Positions 27,871 through 37,979 of a stretch of DNA of 64,000 nt are shown piece by piece. The notes under the pieces were generated by a model, which had not been told where the DNA came from, did not search any database, and was given only the letters and a program-made list of their open reading frames with translations. The DNA lies in the NCBI GenBank assembly GCA_030431055.1, contig JAUIJA010000003.1, positions 124,001 through 188,000 of the forward strand. Reading direction: 5' to 3'. This DNA is from Bacteroidia bacterium. GTDB lineage: Bacteria; Bacteroidota; Bacteroidia; Flavobacteriales; Flavobacteriaceae. The position numbers and the translations under genes are program-made. How positions within the stretch are numbered: the first letter of the stretch is position 1; each line of letters starts with the position of its first letter.

Positions 27871-28434
27871 TTATTTAGGCTCATATCTATTGTTTGCCTT
27901 ATTATAAGCGTAATGATTTTGTTGTTTACTTGTTTTTAAAATAATAGAACCATCTTTATTTAAAACAAATTCAAAGCCTTGTTTTTTACGCTTTTCAACT
28001 TCATGTGTTGCAGTTCTTCTTTTGTCTAAATATTTAGTTTCTTTGATGTAAATCGATTTTTGAGTATTACCAGCTAATAAGGTCTTAGTTTCTGGATTCC
28101 AAATTTGAGACTCAATGATATCGGCTACTTCTTTCTTCATTTTAGTTTGAGTCGTAATTTGTTCTTTCCATGTTATATAGCATAATTTAACTCCATTTGC
28201 ATTAATATATTTAATGACAAAATCTTTAGGATGCAAATCTGAATTTGCTACAGTTTTTACATCTAAAGTTTCAGTTCCAGAAGCTCCTTTAACATTTACA
28301 ATTAATTTTTTCCCTTTTCCATTTGGAACAATCTCAGCGGTTAAGTTCTCGGCTTTTCCTAATACTTTATTTTTTTGTGCATGTACATTTAGGGCAAGTA
28401 ACGATAAAAACGCTACAACAAATAATTTCTTCAT
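27871..28434 (-). CDS. Secreted protein of unknown function
   Basis: 187 residues. The signal peptide is cut after NVHA before QKNK. The mature protein is basic and strand-rich, with a motif WNPETKTLLAGNTQKSIYI, and ends in YAYNKANNRYEPK. No cysteine pair, lipobox, sorting domain or catalytic motif was seen. It is a monocistronic unit between the dnaK terminator and its own terminator. I do not recognise the family. Confidence 0.75.
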   Translation of the reverse strand: MKKLFVVAFLSLLALNVHAQKNKVLGKAENLTAEIVPNGKGKKLIVNVKGASGTETLDVKTVANSDLHPKDFVIKYINANGVKLCYITWKEQITTQTKMKKEVADIIESQIWNPETKTLLAGNTQKSIYIKETKYLDKRRTATHEVEKRKKQGFEFVLNKDGSIILKTSKQQNHYAYNKANNRYEPK

Positions 28435-28484
28435 TTTTTAAGTTTTTGGTTTCCGAAAATACAAAACTTTTTGGTTTAAAAAAG

Positions 28485-28513
28485 AAAAAACCGAACTGAT
28501 TAGTTCGGTTTTT
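28485..28513 (-). terminator. Terminator of dnaK
   Basis: AACCGAACT (28489-28497) pairs with AGTTCGGTT (28502-28510) over a GATT loop. On the minus strand it is followed by a T-run. Confidence 0.87.
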
Positions 28514-28541
28514 ATAATTATGTATATAATTCTTACAAAAT

Positions 28542-30437
28542 TTATTTCACTTCTTCGAAATCTACATCTTGTGTTTGATCTCCAGAATTTGCATCACCTT
28601 GTGGTTGTGCTTGTTCAGCTCCACCTTGTGCTTCTGCTTGCGCTTTGTACATTTCTTCTGAAGCATTCTTCCAAGCTTCGTTGATTTTATCTAAAGCTGG
28701 CTGAATTGTATCAATTTCTTTAGTTTCGTAAGCTTTTTTCAATTCCTCTAAAGCTTCATTTAAAGCAGTTTTATTACCTTCTGATAATTTATCTCCAAAC
28801 TCATTTAATTGCTTTTCTGTTTGGAAAATCATAGAATCAGCTTCGTTTAATTTATCAACTTTTTCTTTAGCTTTTTTATCTGCATCAGCGTTCATTTCAG
28901 CTTCTTGTTTCATTTTTTCGATTTCTTCTGGTGTTAATCCTGAAGAAGCTTCGATACGAATATTTTGTTCTTTATTCGTTCCTTTATCTTTAGCTGAAAC
29001 ATTAATAATACCGTTTGCATCAATATCGAAAGTAACTTCAATTTGAGGTACGCCTCTTTGTGCTGGTGGAATTCCGTCTAAGTGGAAACGTCCAATTGTT
29101 TTATTATCTGTTGCCATTGGTCTTTCACCTTGTAAAACGTGAATTTCTACCGATGGTTGGTTATCTGCCGCTGTAGAGAATACTTGCGATTTCTTAGTTG
29201 GAATTGTAGTATTTGCTTCGATTAATTTCGTCATAACTCCACCCATAGTCTCAATACCTAATGATAATGGTGTTACATCTAATAATAATACATCTTTTAC
29301 ATCTCCTGTTAATACACCACCTTGAATAGCAGCTCCTATTGCTACAACTTCATCCGGATTTACTCCTTTTGAAGGTTTTTTACCAAAGAATTTTTCTACT
29401 TCTTCTTGAATTACAGGAATACGTGTAGAACCACCTACTAAAATTACCTCATCAATATCAGATGTTGATAAACCAGCATCTTTTAATGCTTTAGCAACTG
29501 GATCCATTGAACGTTTTACCAAATCGTGTGCTAATTGCTCAAATTTAGCTCTTGTTAATGTTTGCACTAAGTGTTTTGGTCCAGAAGCAGTCGCTGTAAC
29601 ATAAGGTAAGTTAATCTCTGTTTGAGATGAAGATGATAATTCGATTTTAGCTTTTTCTGCAGCTTCTTTTAAACGTTGCAAAGCCATCGGATCTTTACGT
29701 AAATCTACTCCTTCAGCAGCATTAAAATCATTTGCTAACCAATCGATAATTACTTGGTCAAAATCATCACCACCTAAGTGTGTATCACCATTTGTAGATA
29801 ATACTTCGAATACTCCATCACCTAATTCTAAGATAGAGATATCAAACGTACCACCACCTAAATCATAAACCGCAATTTTTTTATCTTGTCCTGCTTTATC
29901 TAAACCATACGCTAACGCTGCAGCTGTAGGTTCATTGATAATACGCATAACTTCTAAACCAGCAATTTGTCCAGCTTCTTTTGTAGCTTGACGTTGTGCA
30001 TCGTTAAAATATGCAGGAACAGTAATAACAGCTTGTGTTACAGTTGTACCTAAATAATCTTCAGCCGTTTTCTTCATTTTTTGAAGTGTCATTGCTGATA
30101 ATTCTTGTGGTGTGTATAAACGTCCGTCGATATCAACACGTGGCGTATCGTTATCTCCTTTAACTACTTTATACGCTACATTTCCAGCTTCTTTAGAACT
30201 TTCAGAGTATTTATTCCCCATAAAACGTTTAACAGAAGCAATAGTTTTTGTAGGATTTGTTACTGCTTGTCTTTTTGCAGCATCACCTACTTTAATTTCT
30301 CCATCCTCTACAAATGCAATTACAGATGGTGTTGTTCTTCTTCCTTCTGCATTAGCAATTACTACCGGTTCTCCACCTTCCATAACAGCCACACAAGAGT
30401 TGGTTGTTCCTAAATCGATTCCAATAATTTTACTCAT
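28542..30437 (-). CDS. dnaK: Molecular chaperone DnaK (Hsp70)
   Basis: 631 residues, normal length. Actin-like ATPase: [18 protein letters not shown] at the start, [50 protein letters not shown] and [14 protein letters not shown]. The substrate-binding domain contains [17 protein letters not shown], followed by the helical lid and a Gln/Ala/Gly-rich tail ending DVDFEEVK. No grpE or dnaJ is adjacent; dnaK stands alone here. The upstream region holds an inverted repeat at 30546-30576. Confidence 0.98.
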   Translation of the reverse strand: MSKIIGIDLGTTNSCVAVMEGGEPVVIANAEGRRTTPSVIAFVEDGEIKVGDAAKRQAVTNPTKTIASVKRFMGNKYSESSKEAGNVAYKVVKGDNDTPRVDIDGRLYTPQELSAMTLQKMKKTAEDYLGTTVTQAVITVPAYFNDAQRQATKEAGQIAGLEVMRIINEPTAAALAYGLDKAGQDKKIAVYDLGGGTFDISILELGDGVFEVLSTNGDTHLGGDDFDQVIIDWLANDFNAAEGVDLRKDPMALQRLKEAAEKAKIELSSSSQTEINLPYVTATASGPKHLVQTLTRAKFEQLAHDLVKRSMDPVAKALKDAGLSTSDIDEVILVGGSTRIPVIQEEVEKFFGKKPSKGVNPDEVVAIGAAIQGGVLTGDVKDVLLLDVTPLSLGIETMGGVMTKLIEANTTIPTKKSQVFSTAADNQPSVEIHVLQGERPMATDNKTIGRFHLDGIPPAQRGVPQIEVTFDIDANGIINVSAKDKGTNKEQNIRIEASSGLTPEEIEKMKQEAEMNADADKKAKEKVDKLNEADSMIFQTEKQLNEFGDKLSEGNKTALNEALEELKKAYETKEIDTIQPALDKINEAWKNASEEMYKAQAEAQGGAEQAQPQGDANSGDQTQDVDFEEVK

Positions 30438-30488
30438 AATATTTTTTACTTTAAATTTCTTTATTACGGCTCATTTTATAAATAGTTA

Positions 30489-30515
30489 CAAATGAACACG
30501 CTTTCAATTAGTCAA
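30489..30515 (-). promoter_or_regulatory. Possible dnaK promoter
   Basis: Minus strand TTG (30515-30513), a 16-base spacer, TTCATTTG (30496-30489), one base off TAnnTTTG. About 50 bases of leader to the ATG. Confidence 0.4.
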
Positions 30516-30545
30516 TGATTGTGCCAATAGAAAATTTACTACGAA

Positions 30546-30576
30546 TTGTCAGTTTTGATATTATTTAGACTGACAA
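30546..30576. repeat. Inverted repeat in the dnaK / DEAD-box intergenic region
   Basis: TTGTCAGT (30546-30553) and ACTGACAA (30569-30576), a perfect 8-bp inverted repeat with a 15-base spacer. A further ACTGAC follows at 30590-30595. It differs from CIRCE (TTAGCACTC). Possible regulator site. Confidence 0.45.
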
Positions 30577-30600
30577 CATGACATTTTATACTGACTTTTA

Positions 30601-30633
30601 TTGCTTTTTAGAATAGTATTTCAGTTATCTTTG
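30601..30633 (+). promoter_or_regulatory. Promoter of the DEAD-box helicase gene
   Basis: TTG (30601-30603), a 22-base spacer, TATCTTTG (30626-30633). It lies 15 bases upstream of the ATG at 30648. Confidence 0.6.
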
Positions 30634-30647
30634 TAAAAAAAATTAAT

Positions 30648-31916
30648 ATGCAGTTTACAGAATTAGATATACACAGAAATATTCTTGAAGCTATTAAAGA
30701 GAAAGGTTATAAAGACCTAACTCCTATTCAAGAACAAGCCATTCCTAAAATTTTAAACGGAAACGATTTAGTAGGTTGTGCCCAAACAGGAACTGGTAAA
30801 ACTGCAGCTTTTGCGATTCCTATTTTAGATGTATTACATCCTATTGTAGGTTCGCTCAAAAAAAGAAAGTTTATTCGAACTGTTGTTATTACTCCTACTC
30901 GCGAATTAGCAATTCAAATTCAGGAAAATTTTGACTCATATGGAAAATATCTCAACACGAGAAGTTTAGTCTTATATGGTGGTGTTAATCAAAACCCACA
31001 AGTACAAGCTTTAAAAGAAGGTGTAGATATTGTGATTACAACACCTGGCCGATTTTTGGATTTATACAAACAAGGACATATTAGTTTAGATCAAATGCAT
31101 CATTTAGTTATAGATGAAGCCGACTTAATGCTAGATATGGGGTTTATTAACGATGTTAGAAAAATAATAAAACTTTCTCCTAAAAATAGACATACCTTAC
31201 TTTTCTCTGCTACTATGCCTTTTGAAATTCGTGTTTTGGCAGATGAGTTTTTGACTAACCCTGAATATGTAACTATAAGTCCGAATACAAAACAGAAAAT
31301 TCAGCAATCTATTTATTTTGTAGAAAAGCAAGACAAAAAACAATTACTGAAGTATGTTATTCAAGATAATCAATTAGAACACGGTATTATTTTTTCTCGA
31401 ACAAAGCATGGTGCTGATAATTTAGTTAAATTCTTAACCAAAAATGACATACCAGCTATTGCTATTCATGGAGACAAATCTCAGTCTGCTCGAATCAAAG
31501 CACTAGATAAATTTAAAAAGAAAGAAGTTCAATTTTTAGTGGCTACCGATATTGCTGCCAGAGGTATTGATATTGAAGAACTGCCAATGGTTATTAATTA
31601 CGATTTACCTAATATTCCTGAAACTTATGTTCACAGAATTGGTCGAACTGGTCGTGCTGGAAATGAAGGAAAATCAATATCATTCTGTGGAAAAGATGAA
31701 AAAACATATTGGCAAGATATTATCAAGCTTACTAAAGCCAAAGTAAAAGAAATAAAAGATCATCCGTTTCCTTGGAAAGAAGGTAAACCTAATAATTCTA
31801 ACACTAAGGATAATTCTTCAAAAAAAAATTTCAGAAATAAGAAGAATTCTGGAAAGAAGAGTTCTAACTCTAGAAAATCCACCAATAGTAAGAAAAATAA
31901 AAAACGTTGGTATTAA
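30648..31916 (+). CDS. DEAD-box ATP-dependent RNA helicase (RhlE-like)
   Basis: 422 residues. Q motif LTPIQEQAIP, Walker A AQTGTGKT (45-52), PTRELAIQ, TTPGR, VIDEADLML (DEAD at 156-159), SAT (187-189), then the second RecA domain with IIFSRTKHGADNLV, VATDIAARGIDIEELP and HRIGRTGRAG. The tail after about residue 375 is Lys/Asn/Ser-rich and disordered, typical of RNA-binding extensions in RhlE-type helicases. Likely role in ribosome assembly or cold-related RNA remodelling. Confidence 0.95.
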   Translation: MQFTELDIHRNILEAIKEKGYKDLTPIQEQAIPKILNGNDLVGCAQTGTGKTAAFAIPILDVLHPIVGSLKKRKFIRTVVITPTRELAIQIQENFDSYGKYLNTRSLVLYGGVNQNPQVQALKEGVDIVITTPGRFLDLYKQGHISLDQMHHLVIDEADLMLDMGFINDVRKIIKLSPKNRHTLLFSATMPFEIRVLADEFLTNPEYVTISPNTKQKIQQSIYFVEKQDKKQLLKYVIQDNQLEHGIIFSRTKHGADNLVKFLTKNDIPAIAIHGDKSQSARIKALDKFKKKEVQFLVATDIAARGIDIEELPMVINYDLPNIPETYVHRIGRTGRAGNEGKSISFCGKDEKTYWQDIIKLTKAKVKEIKDHPFPWKEGKPNNSNTKDNSSKKNFRNKKNSGKKSSNSRKSTNSKKNKKRWY

Positions 31917-31943
31917 ATAAGTAAAAACTGATAAGCTTTTAAT

Positions 31944-31951
31944 TATCTTTG
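31944..31951 (+). promoter_or_regulatory. Probable -7 element for the serine dehydratase gene
   Basis: TATCTTTG fits TAnnTTTG, 18 bases before the ATG at 31970. The -33 TTG is not clear. Confidence 0.45.
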
Positions 31952-31969
31952 TAAATCAAATTCTTTAGT

Positions 31970-33385
31970 ATGGAATGTATTTCTGTTTTTGATATGCTAA
32001 AAATAGGTGTTGGACCATCGAGTTCTCACACACTTGGACCTTGGCGTGCTGCCGAACGTTTCTTAGATGAAATTCGCAATCAGAAGTTAATGGACACGAT
32101 TATACGTGTTAAAGTTGATTTATACGGTTCGCTTTCATTAACTGGTAAAGGTCACGCTACAGATTTAGCCGTAATGTTAGGTTTAAGTGGAGCTGATCCT
32201 GAATATATTCCGGTAGAAAGTATCGATGTTATTATCTCTGCTATTAAAAATAAGAACGAATTATTTTTAGGAAACGAAATTTTAATTCCATTCAACCCTG
32301 AAACTGATATTGTTTTTAATAGAGATTTTCTTCCATTTCATGCTAATGGAATGAAATTTACAGTTTACACTGAAAATAAAGAGTTTAGTGCGACATTTTA
32401 TTCTATTGGTGGCGGATTTGTAATTAAAGAAGATGAAACTAATAACAACGAAGAAATAAAGTGTGCTTTTCCTTTTAATATTGACAAAGCAAGTGAATTA
32501 TTAGAATTTTGCCAAAAAGAGAATAAATCCATTTCTGAAATCGTTTATGAGAATGAAAAATCAATGCGAACAGAAGCTGAAATTCACAACGAATTATTAC
32601 GCATTTGGGATACTATGCTTGAATGTATGTACATTGGTTGTCATACTGAAGGTATTTTACCTGGCGGACTTAACGTAAGACGACGTGCGTATGATATGCA
32701 CAAGAATTTAATTGGGGTTTTACCATATGACGATTCATATTCTTGGTTAAAAATTATTCGTCAAACCGAAGTTAAATTCCGACAAATATTAAAATGGGTT
32801 TCTTGTTTTGCATTAGCTGTTAACGAAGTTAATGCTGCTTTAGGAAGAGTTGTTACTGCTCCTACAAACGGAAGTGCTGGTGTTATTCCTGCGGTTTTAA
32901 TGTATTATTTGGTTATTGAAAACCACGAAGCCGATGAAAAACAGATAAAACAATTTTTATTAGTTGCAGGTCAAATTGGCTCTATTTTCAAAAAAGGTGC
33001 AACTATTTCTGCTGCAATGGGCGGTTGCCAAGCCGAAATAGGAGTATCAAGTGCTATGGCTGCTGGAGCTTTATGTGAATTATTAGGAGGAACACCAGAA
33101 CAAGTACTTATGGCATCTGAAATTGCTATGGAACATCATTTAGGATTGACCTGTGATCCAATTGGTGGTTTAGTTCAAGTTCCATGTATTGAGCGCAACA
33201 CTATGGGCGCTATCAAAGCTATTAATGCAGCTGAACTAGCCTTAGAAACGGATGCTAAAAATGCTAAAGTTCCTTTAGATAAAGTTGTCAATACAATGTG
33301 GGAAACCGCAAAAGACATGAATTCTAAATATAAAGAAACCTCTGAAGGCGGATTAGCTATTGGAGTAAACTTAGCAGATTGTTAA
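31970..33385 (+). CDS. sdaA: L-serine ammonia-lyase, iron-sulfur type (single chain)
   Basis: 471 residues, fused alpha and beta domains. It deaminates L-serine to pyruvate using a [4Fe-4S] cluster. [24 protein letters not shown] is the beta-domain signature. The alpha domain has [17 protein letters not shown] and [17 protein letters not shown] (cluster cysteine), with further cysteines in [25 protein letters not shown]2809 gene overlaps its 3' end by 7 bases. Confidence 0.95.
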   Translation: MECISVFDMLKIGVGPSSSHTLGPWRAAERFLDEIRNQKLMDTIIRVKVDLYGSLSLTGKGHATDLAVMLGLSGADPEYIPVESIDVIISAIKNKNELFLGNEILIPFNPETDIVFNRDFLPFHANGMKFTVYTENKEFSATFYSIGGGFVIKEDETNNNEEIKCAFPFNIDKASELLEFCQKENKSISEIVYENEKSMRTEAEIHNELLRIWDTMLECMYIGCHTEGILPGGLNVRRRAYDMHKNLIGVLPYDDSYSWLKIIRQTEVKFRQILKWVSCFALAVNEVNAALGRVVTAPTNGSAGVIPAVLMYYLVIENHEADEKQIKQFLLVAGQIGSIFKKGATISAAMGGCQAEIGVSSAMAAGALCELLGGTPEQVLMASEIAMEHHLGLTCDPIGGLVQVPCIERNTMGAIKAINAAELALETDAKNAKVPLDKVVNTMWETAKDMNSKYKETSEGGLAIGVNLADC

Positions 33386-33747
33386 TATTTTTGAAATGTT
33401 TACGCTTTAAATATCTTCTATTAGTTATTGTAATAGTTTGTTTAGGAATTCTTTCCCGAAAAGTTGAATTTATTCCATTATTTATTGGTGATTTTTTATA
33501 CGCAACATTAATTTACTTTGGTTTACGCCTTTTATTAACAACCCAAAAAAAAGAAGTCATTGCCATTGCTGGGTTACTTCTTTGCTTTTTTATTGAACTT
33601 TCTCAGTTAATTCAAGGACTTGAATGGTTAAATGATATTAGAAAAACTCAATTAGGCCATTATGCTCTTGGCGAAGGTTTTTTATGGAGTGACATAATTG
33701 CTTATACATTTGGGATATCTATTTCATACATTATTGATAGAAAATAA
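33379..33747 (+). CDS. DUF2809 family small membrane protein
   Basis: 122 residues, four hydrophobic segments (for example YLLLVIVIVCLGILSR, GDFLYATLIYFGLRLLL, VIAIAGLLLCFFIELSQLIQ and the C-terminal DIIAYTFGISISYII). The IELSQLIQ...LGEGFLWSDIIAY pattern is characteristic of DUF2809. No ATG is available in frame at the 5' end; the start must be TTG, at 33379 (overlapping sdaA by 7 bases) or 33391 (6 bases past the sdaA stop). Function unknown; probably co-transcribed with sdaA. Confidence 0.78.
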   Translation: MLIFLKCLRFKYLLLVIVIVCLGILSRKVEFIPLFIGDFLYATLIYFGLRLLLTTQKKEVIAIAGLLLCFFIELSQLIQGLEWLNDIRKTQLGHYALGEGFLWSDIIAYTFGISISYIIDRK

Positions 33748-33750
33748 TTA

Positions 33751-34185
33751 TTATTTTCTTCTTGTATCAATAATGTGTACGATTTTCCATTCTCCATTTA
33801 GTTCTTTTATAATTGTAAAAGAGTTTACACCAGTATGACTCAGTTTTTCGTTTACATAGAATTCATAAGGTGTCCAAATGTGATACATATTTCCATCTTG
33901 TTTAATTTGATAATCAGTAATTTTCTCCAGAAACTTAATGTGGCTTGGAATACTCGAAATTGATTTAAAGAAAACTTCTTTAGTTTCTGTTTTTAATCTA
34001 CTTCCTTCTTTTGTATTTGTAACCGTTTGAAGAATTAAATCTTCATGACATAAATCATTTAATTTAATAGTATCTTGCTTGTGAAAAGCTTCAAAAAATA
34101 CTTCAAAAACTTGTTTTGGATTTTCTTGAGCTTCAACAAAGAATCCAACATTTAATAGAACGAAAGTAAACAACAATTTCTTCAT
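33751..34185 (-). CDS. Secreted NTF2/SnoaL-like protein
   Basis: 144 residues. The signal peptide is cut after FFVEA before QENPK. The mature part has the cone-shaped NTF2-like pattern: FEVFFEAFHKQDTIKLNDLCHEDLIL at the N-terminus and HTGVNSFTIIKELNGEWKIVHIIDTRRK at the end. Family members are enzymes, scaffolds or ligand binders; nothing here decides which. Convergent with the DUF2809 gene with 3 bases between. Confidence 0.82.
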   Translation of the reverse strand: MKKLLFTFVLLNVGFFVEAQENPKQVFEVFFEAFHKQDTIKLNDLCHEDLILQTVTNTKEGSRLKTETKEVFFKSISSIPSHIKFLEKITDYQIKQDGNMYHIWTPYEFYVNEKLSHTGVNSFTIIKELNGEWKIVHIIDTRRK

Positions 34186-34283
34186 TATTCATGTTTTAAT
34201 TAATTTAGTACAATAGAAATCTTATTTGTTACAAATGAAAAATAGCTTTTTTTAGTACTTTTACACTTTAAAATAAAATTGAC

Positions 34284-35102
34284 ATGTCAGTAGCTAAAAA
34301 AGATTATAAAAGAATTACCACAAAAACACTAATTGAAATGAAGCAAAATGGAGAGAAAATCTCTATGCTTACTTCTTATGACTATACAATGGCTAAAATT
34401 GTAGATACCGCTGGTGTCGATGTGATTTTAGTTGGTGATTCTGCAAGTAATGTAATGGCCGGACATGAAACAACTTTACCTATTACTTTAGATCAAATGA
34501 TTTATCATGCATCTTCAGTTGTTCGTGCTGCTGCAAGAGCTTTAGTAGTAGTAGATTTGCCTTTTGGTAGCTATCAATCTGATCCTAAAGAAGCTTTACG
34601 TTCTGCTATAAGAATTATGAAAGAAAGTGGCGGACATGCAGTAAAGCTTGAAGGTGGAAAAGAAATTAAAGAAAGTATTAAACGAATTTTAAATGCTGGA
34701 ATTCCTGTAATGGGACATTTAGGATTAACGCCACAATCAATTTATAAATTCGGAACATATACAGTTAGAGCAAAAGAAGAAGAAGAAGCTGAAAAACTTA
34801 TTGAAGATGCAAAAATGCTTGAAAGAATAGGATGTTTTGCTTTAGTTTTAGAAAAAATTCCAGCTAAATTGGCTAAAAAAGTAGCTGAAAGTATTTCTAT
34901 TCCAGTTATAGGAATTGGTGCTGGAAATGGTGTTGACGGACAAGTTTTAGTTGTACATGATATGATAGGAATGACACATGAATTTCACCCTAGATTTTTA
35001 CGTCGATATATGAACTTATTTGAAGATATGACAAACGCAATCGGGCAATATGTTGATGATGTAAAAAGTGTTGATTTTCCTAACGAAAATGAACAATATT
35101 AA
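34284..35102 (+). CDS. panB: 3-Methyl-2-oxobutanoate hydroxymethyltransferase
   Basis: Adds a hydroxymethyl group from methylene-THF to alpha-ketoisovalerate, the first committed step of pantothenate/CoA synthesis. 272 residues, TIM barrel. [31 protein letters not shown] holds the Mg-binding aspartate, with [16 protein letters not shown] and [12 protein letters not shown] further on; [19 protein letters not shown] completes the family pattern. panC is not adjacent. It lies 5 bases before an RluA gene, so the two are co-transcribed. Confidence 0.96.
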   Translation: MSVAKKDYKRITTKTLIEMKQNGEKISMLTSYDYTMAKIVDTAGVDVILVGDSASNVMAGHETTLPITLDQMIYHASSVVRAAARALVVVDLPFGSYQSDPKEALRSAIRIMKESGGHAVKLEGGKEIKESIKRILNAGIPVMGHLGLTPQSIYKFGTYTVRAKEEEEAEKLIEDAKMLERIGCFALVLEKIPAKLAKKVAESISIPVIGIGAGNGVDGQVLVVHDMIGMTHEFHPRFLRRYMNLFEDMTNAIGQYVDDVKSVDFPNENEQY

Positions 35103-35107
35103 TCTAA

Positions 35108-35800
35108 ATGAAAATTCTATCTAATAAAGATAATTTACAAGTTCTACATGAAGATAATCACATTATTGTGGTTAACAAAAGAGTTGGCGATATTGTTCAA
35201 GGTGATAAAACTGGAGACAAGCCGCTTTCGGAAGTTGTAAAAGAATATATCAAAGATAAATATGACAAGCCTGGAAATGTGTATTTAGGTGTTGTACATC
35301 GTTTAGATAGACCAACATCTGGAATTTTAGTTTTCGCTCGAACTTCAAAAGCTTTATCGCGTTTAAATGAAACTTTTAAGAATAAAGAAAATCAAAAAAC
35401 ATATTGGGCAGTTGTAAAAAACCGTCCACCAAAAGAATGTGATACCTTAATTCACTATCTTACTAGAAACCCGAAAAACAATACTTCAAAAGCACATATA
35501 AAAGAAGTGCCGAATAGTAAAAAATCAAGTTTAAGCTATAAAATCTTTAAAAAGCTAGACAATTACTTTGCTTTAGAAATTGATTTACATACAGGAAGAC
35601 ATCATCAAATTCGTTGCCAATTAACTGCGATTGGTTGTCCTATAAAAGGCGATTTAAAGTATGGTTTTAACAGAAGTAATGCTGATGGCGGAATACATTT
35701 ACATGCTAGAAAATTAGTTTTACAACATCCAACGACTAAAGAAAAACTAACTTTTACAGCGCCAACACCTTCAGACTCAATTTGGAACTCAATTAAATAA
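35108..35800 (+). CDS. RluA-family RNA pseudouridine synthase
   Basis: 230 residues. Catalytic motif VVHRLDRPTSGILVFARTS, with the aspartate in HRLDR; DLHTGRHHQIRCQL and HLHARKLVLQHP are RluA-family features. No S4 RNA-binding domain is present. The target (tRNA or 23S rRNA position) cannot be assigned from sequence. Second gene of the panB run, followed after 5 bases by a membrane protein gene. Confidence 0.93.
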   Translation: MKILSNKDNLQVLHEDNHIIVVNKRVGDIVQGDKTGDKPLSEVVKEYIKDKYDKPGNVYLGVVHRLDRPTSGILVFARTSKALSRLNETFKNKENQKTYWAVVKNRPPKECDTLIHYLTRNPKNNTSKAHIKEVPNSKKSSLSYKIFKKLDNYFALEIDLHTGRHHQIRCQLTAIGCPIKGDLKYGFNRSNADGGIHLHARKLVLQHPTTKEKLTFTAPTPSDSIWNSIK

Positions 35801-35805
35801 CTAAA

Positions 35806-36576
35806 ATGAATAAACTAGTAGAAAACAAATCACAAAACGGTTATAATTTAGACCTTGGAAAACTTATTGAAGATAGCTTTGCGCTTTTTAAAAAGAACTT
35901 TTTAACAGCAGGATTAGGAATGCTAGTGCTAAGTATTTTAATAATAATACTTTATGTTGGAATATTTGGAACGTTCTTCGGGTTCAGTAATTTTGAACAA
36001 ACTGTTTTAGATTTAGAAGCAAATGCTCTTAATCCTAGTTATTTGTTAGGAACTGTTGTCGTTTCTACTATTTTTGGTGGTTTAATGGCACCTATTACTG
36101 CTGGATTTATTCATTTAAATCATAATACACTTTTTAATAAAAGTTATTCTGTAGGAACTATTTTTGAATTTTACTCTTCAAAATATGCAAAAGATTTAAT
36201 TATCTCTTACGCTATTATTGGTTTTACCACAGCTGTTGTTTCTGCTATTCTTTCGCTACTTCGTGCAGAATTTTTAAGTTTTATTTTTCAAGCAGGAATT
36301 AACTGCTTCACCATTTTCACAATTCCGTTAATTATTTATGGTGAGCAAAACTATCATAATGCAATTTCAAAAAGTTTATCACTATTTGTTAAACATCCTT
36401 TTACAATAGTTTTAGCATTATTCATTGCTGGAATTGGAGCAATGCTTGGTTTTATTGCGCTTTGTATTGGTATTTTCTTTACGCTGCCTTTCGTTTATAG
36501 CATGTACTTTGCAATTTATGAACAAGCAATAGGTTTTGATGAAAAATCAGAAATAGAAGAAATAGGAATTGAATAA
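35806..36576 (+). CDS. Multi-pass membrane protein of unknown function
   Basis: 256 residues. An N-terminal cytoplasmic stretch (GKLIEDSFALFKKNF), then about six hydrophobic helices: AGLGMLVLSILIIILYVGIF, LLGTVVVSTIFGGLMAPITA, LIISYAIIGFTTAVVSAILSL, a fourth around FTIFTIPLIIYG, IVLALFIAGIGAMLGFIAL and a final FTLPFVYSMYFAIYEQA. The pattern resembles the DUF975/GlpM-like membrane domain group that starts with a helix ending in FK.NF. No catalytic residues. Part of the panB-rluA run. Confidence 0.7.
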   Translation: MNKLVENKSQNGYNLDLGKLIEDSFALFKKNFLTAGLGMLVLSILIIILYVGIFGTFFGFSNFEQTVLDLEANALNPSYLLGTVVVSTIFGGLMAPITAGFIHLNHNTLFNKSYSVGTIFEFYSSKYAKDLIISYAIIGFTTAVVSAILSLLRAEFLSFIFQAGINCFTIFTIPLIIYGEQNYHNAISKSLSLFVKHPFTIVLALFIAGIGAMLGFIALCIGIFFTLPFVYSMYFAIYEQAIGFDEKSEIEEIGIE

Positions 36577-36588
36577 AAACTGTAAACT

Positions 36589-37950
36589 ATGAAAAAAATC
36601 GTTATATCTCTTTTATTACTTTCAAATGTTTTTCTTTTTGCGCAAGAACATTTTAGTGGTATTAACATTAGTAGGCGAGTTGGTTTGTTAAATGCAACTA
36701 TAAATCCGGCCGAGTTAAGCAACCTAAGTAACAAATATGAAGCTAATGTTTTTAACTTTAGTGTAAATGTTGCAAATAACAAAGTTTCGTTTAATGATAT
36801 TTTCGATGGTGAAAACTTTGAAGAAAAATTCTTTACAGGTTCTGATCCTGCAAATGCGAGGGTTGATGCTTTAATACACGGACCTTCATTTGCTATGAAA
36901 TATAAAAAATGGGGATTCGCAATTACATCTTCTGGACATGTAAAAGCAAATGCAATAGATGTGGATATCAATTTAGGAGATGCTCTTACTAATTCATTTG
37001 TAGGAATTGCTGATATTAACGCTAATTATAACCAACGAATGAATGCTGCGGCTTGGGGTGAAATTGGTCTTTTGGCTTCTAGAAATTTTTTCGATAATAA
37101 CACTCATAAATTTAGTGCTGGTGCCACTTTAAAACTTTTATTTCCAGGTTCGTATATGAATTTAGGTGTATCAAACTTGCAAGGTGATATTACTAATGTT
37201 TTAGGTGATGTTGAATTGACTAATGCTACCGCTCAAGTAAATATTGCTTATTCTGGAAGTTTAGCTAATAGTTATGATGATAGTTCAAATTATAGTAAAT
37301 TATTTGCTGGTGGATTAAATGGAGTTGCAGCAGATATCGGTTTTAATTATCAATGGAAACAAAAAGTTTCTGGTGAAGAAAATTCTGAAAATCCTTCGAG
37401 TGATTACAAATTAAATTTAGGACTTTCTATTAGAAATATGGGTGGAATGACTTTTAAAGATAGCGATAACGTTTCTTCAAACTATAATTTAGATATTGAT
37501 GCGGGAGCCGGTGAATTTTTAAACTTAAATCAATTTGATGGAACAGAAAGCATTAAAGATGTTGAGCAAATCTTATTAGATAGTGGTTATCTTACAAAAA
37601 CTAATGAATCTAAAGATTTCAGAGTAAAACTTCCAACGGTTTTAAATGCTTACGCTGATTATCAACTAGCAAAAAGATGGTATGTTTCAGGTTACATTCA
37701 ACAAAAGTTATCTGATGATTCTGAAAACGATTTTACAACTATACAAAATGTAGTTACACTTACACCTCGATTTTCGGGAAAAAACTATGAAATTTACGTT
37801 CCTTTATCTCAAAATGAAATTTCAGACTTTACAACTGGTTTCGGATTCAGATTAGGAGGATTTTTCTTAGGTTCTGGTTCAATTGTTACAGCATTAATTA
37901 ACGATTCTACTCAAGCCGATGTTTATTTAGGTTTTAGAATTGGATTTTAA
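36589..37950 (+). CDS. Outer-membrane beta-barrel protein, DUF5723-like
   Basis: 453 residues. The signal peptide is cut after LFA before QEHFSG. The N-terminal NISRRVGLLNATINPAELSNL and the alternating amphipathic strands (FSAGATLKLLFPGSYMNLGVSN, YLGFRIGF at the C-terminus) point to an outer-membrane barrel of the DUF5723 or PorV-like kind common in Bacteroidota. The terminal aromatic residue Phe is typical of barrel insertion signals. It lies 12 bases downstream of the membrane protein gene. Function unknown. Confidence 0.8.
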   Translation: MKKIVISLLLLSNVFLFAQEHFSGINISRRVGLLNATINPAELSNLSNKYEANVFNFSVNVANNKVSFNDIFDGENFEEKFFTGSDPANARVDALIHGPSFAMKYKKWGFAITSSGHVKANAIDVDINLGDALTNSFVGIADINANYNQRMNAAAWGEIGLLASRNFFDNNTHKFSAGATLKLLFPGSYMNLGVSNLQGDITNVLGDVELTNATAQVNIAYSGSLANSYDDSSNYSKLFAGGLNGVAADIGFNYQWKQKVSGEENSENPSSDYKLNLGLSIRNMGGMTFKDSDNVSSNYNLDIDAGAGEFLNLNQFDGTESIKDVEQILLDSGYLTKTNESKDFRVKLPTVLNAYADYQLAKRWYVSGYIQQKLSDDSENDFTTIQNVVTLTPRFSGKNYEIYVPLSQNEISDFTTGFGFRLGGFFLGSGSIVTALINDSTQADVYLGFRIGF

Positions 37951-37979
37951 TATATTTACTAAAATATAATTTTTGAATT

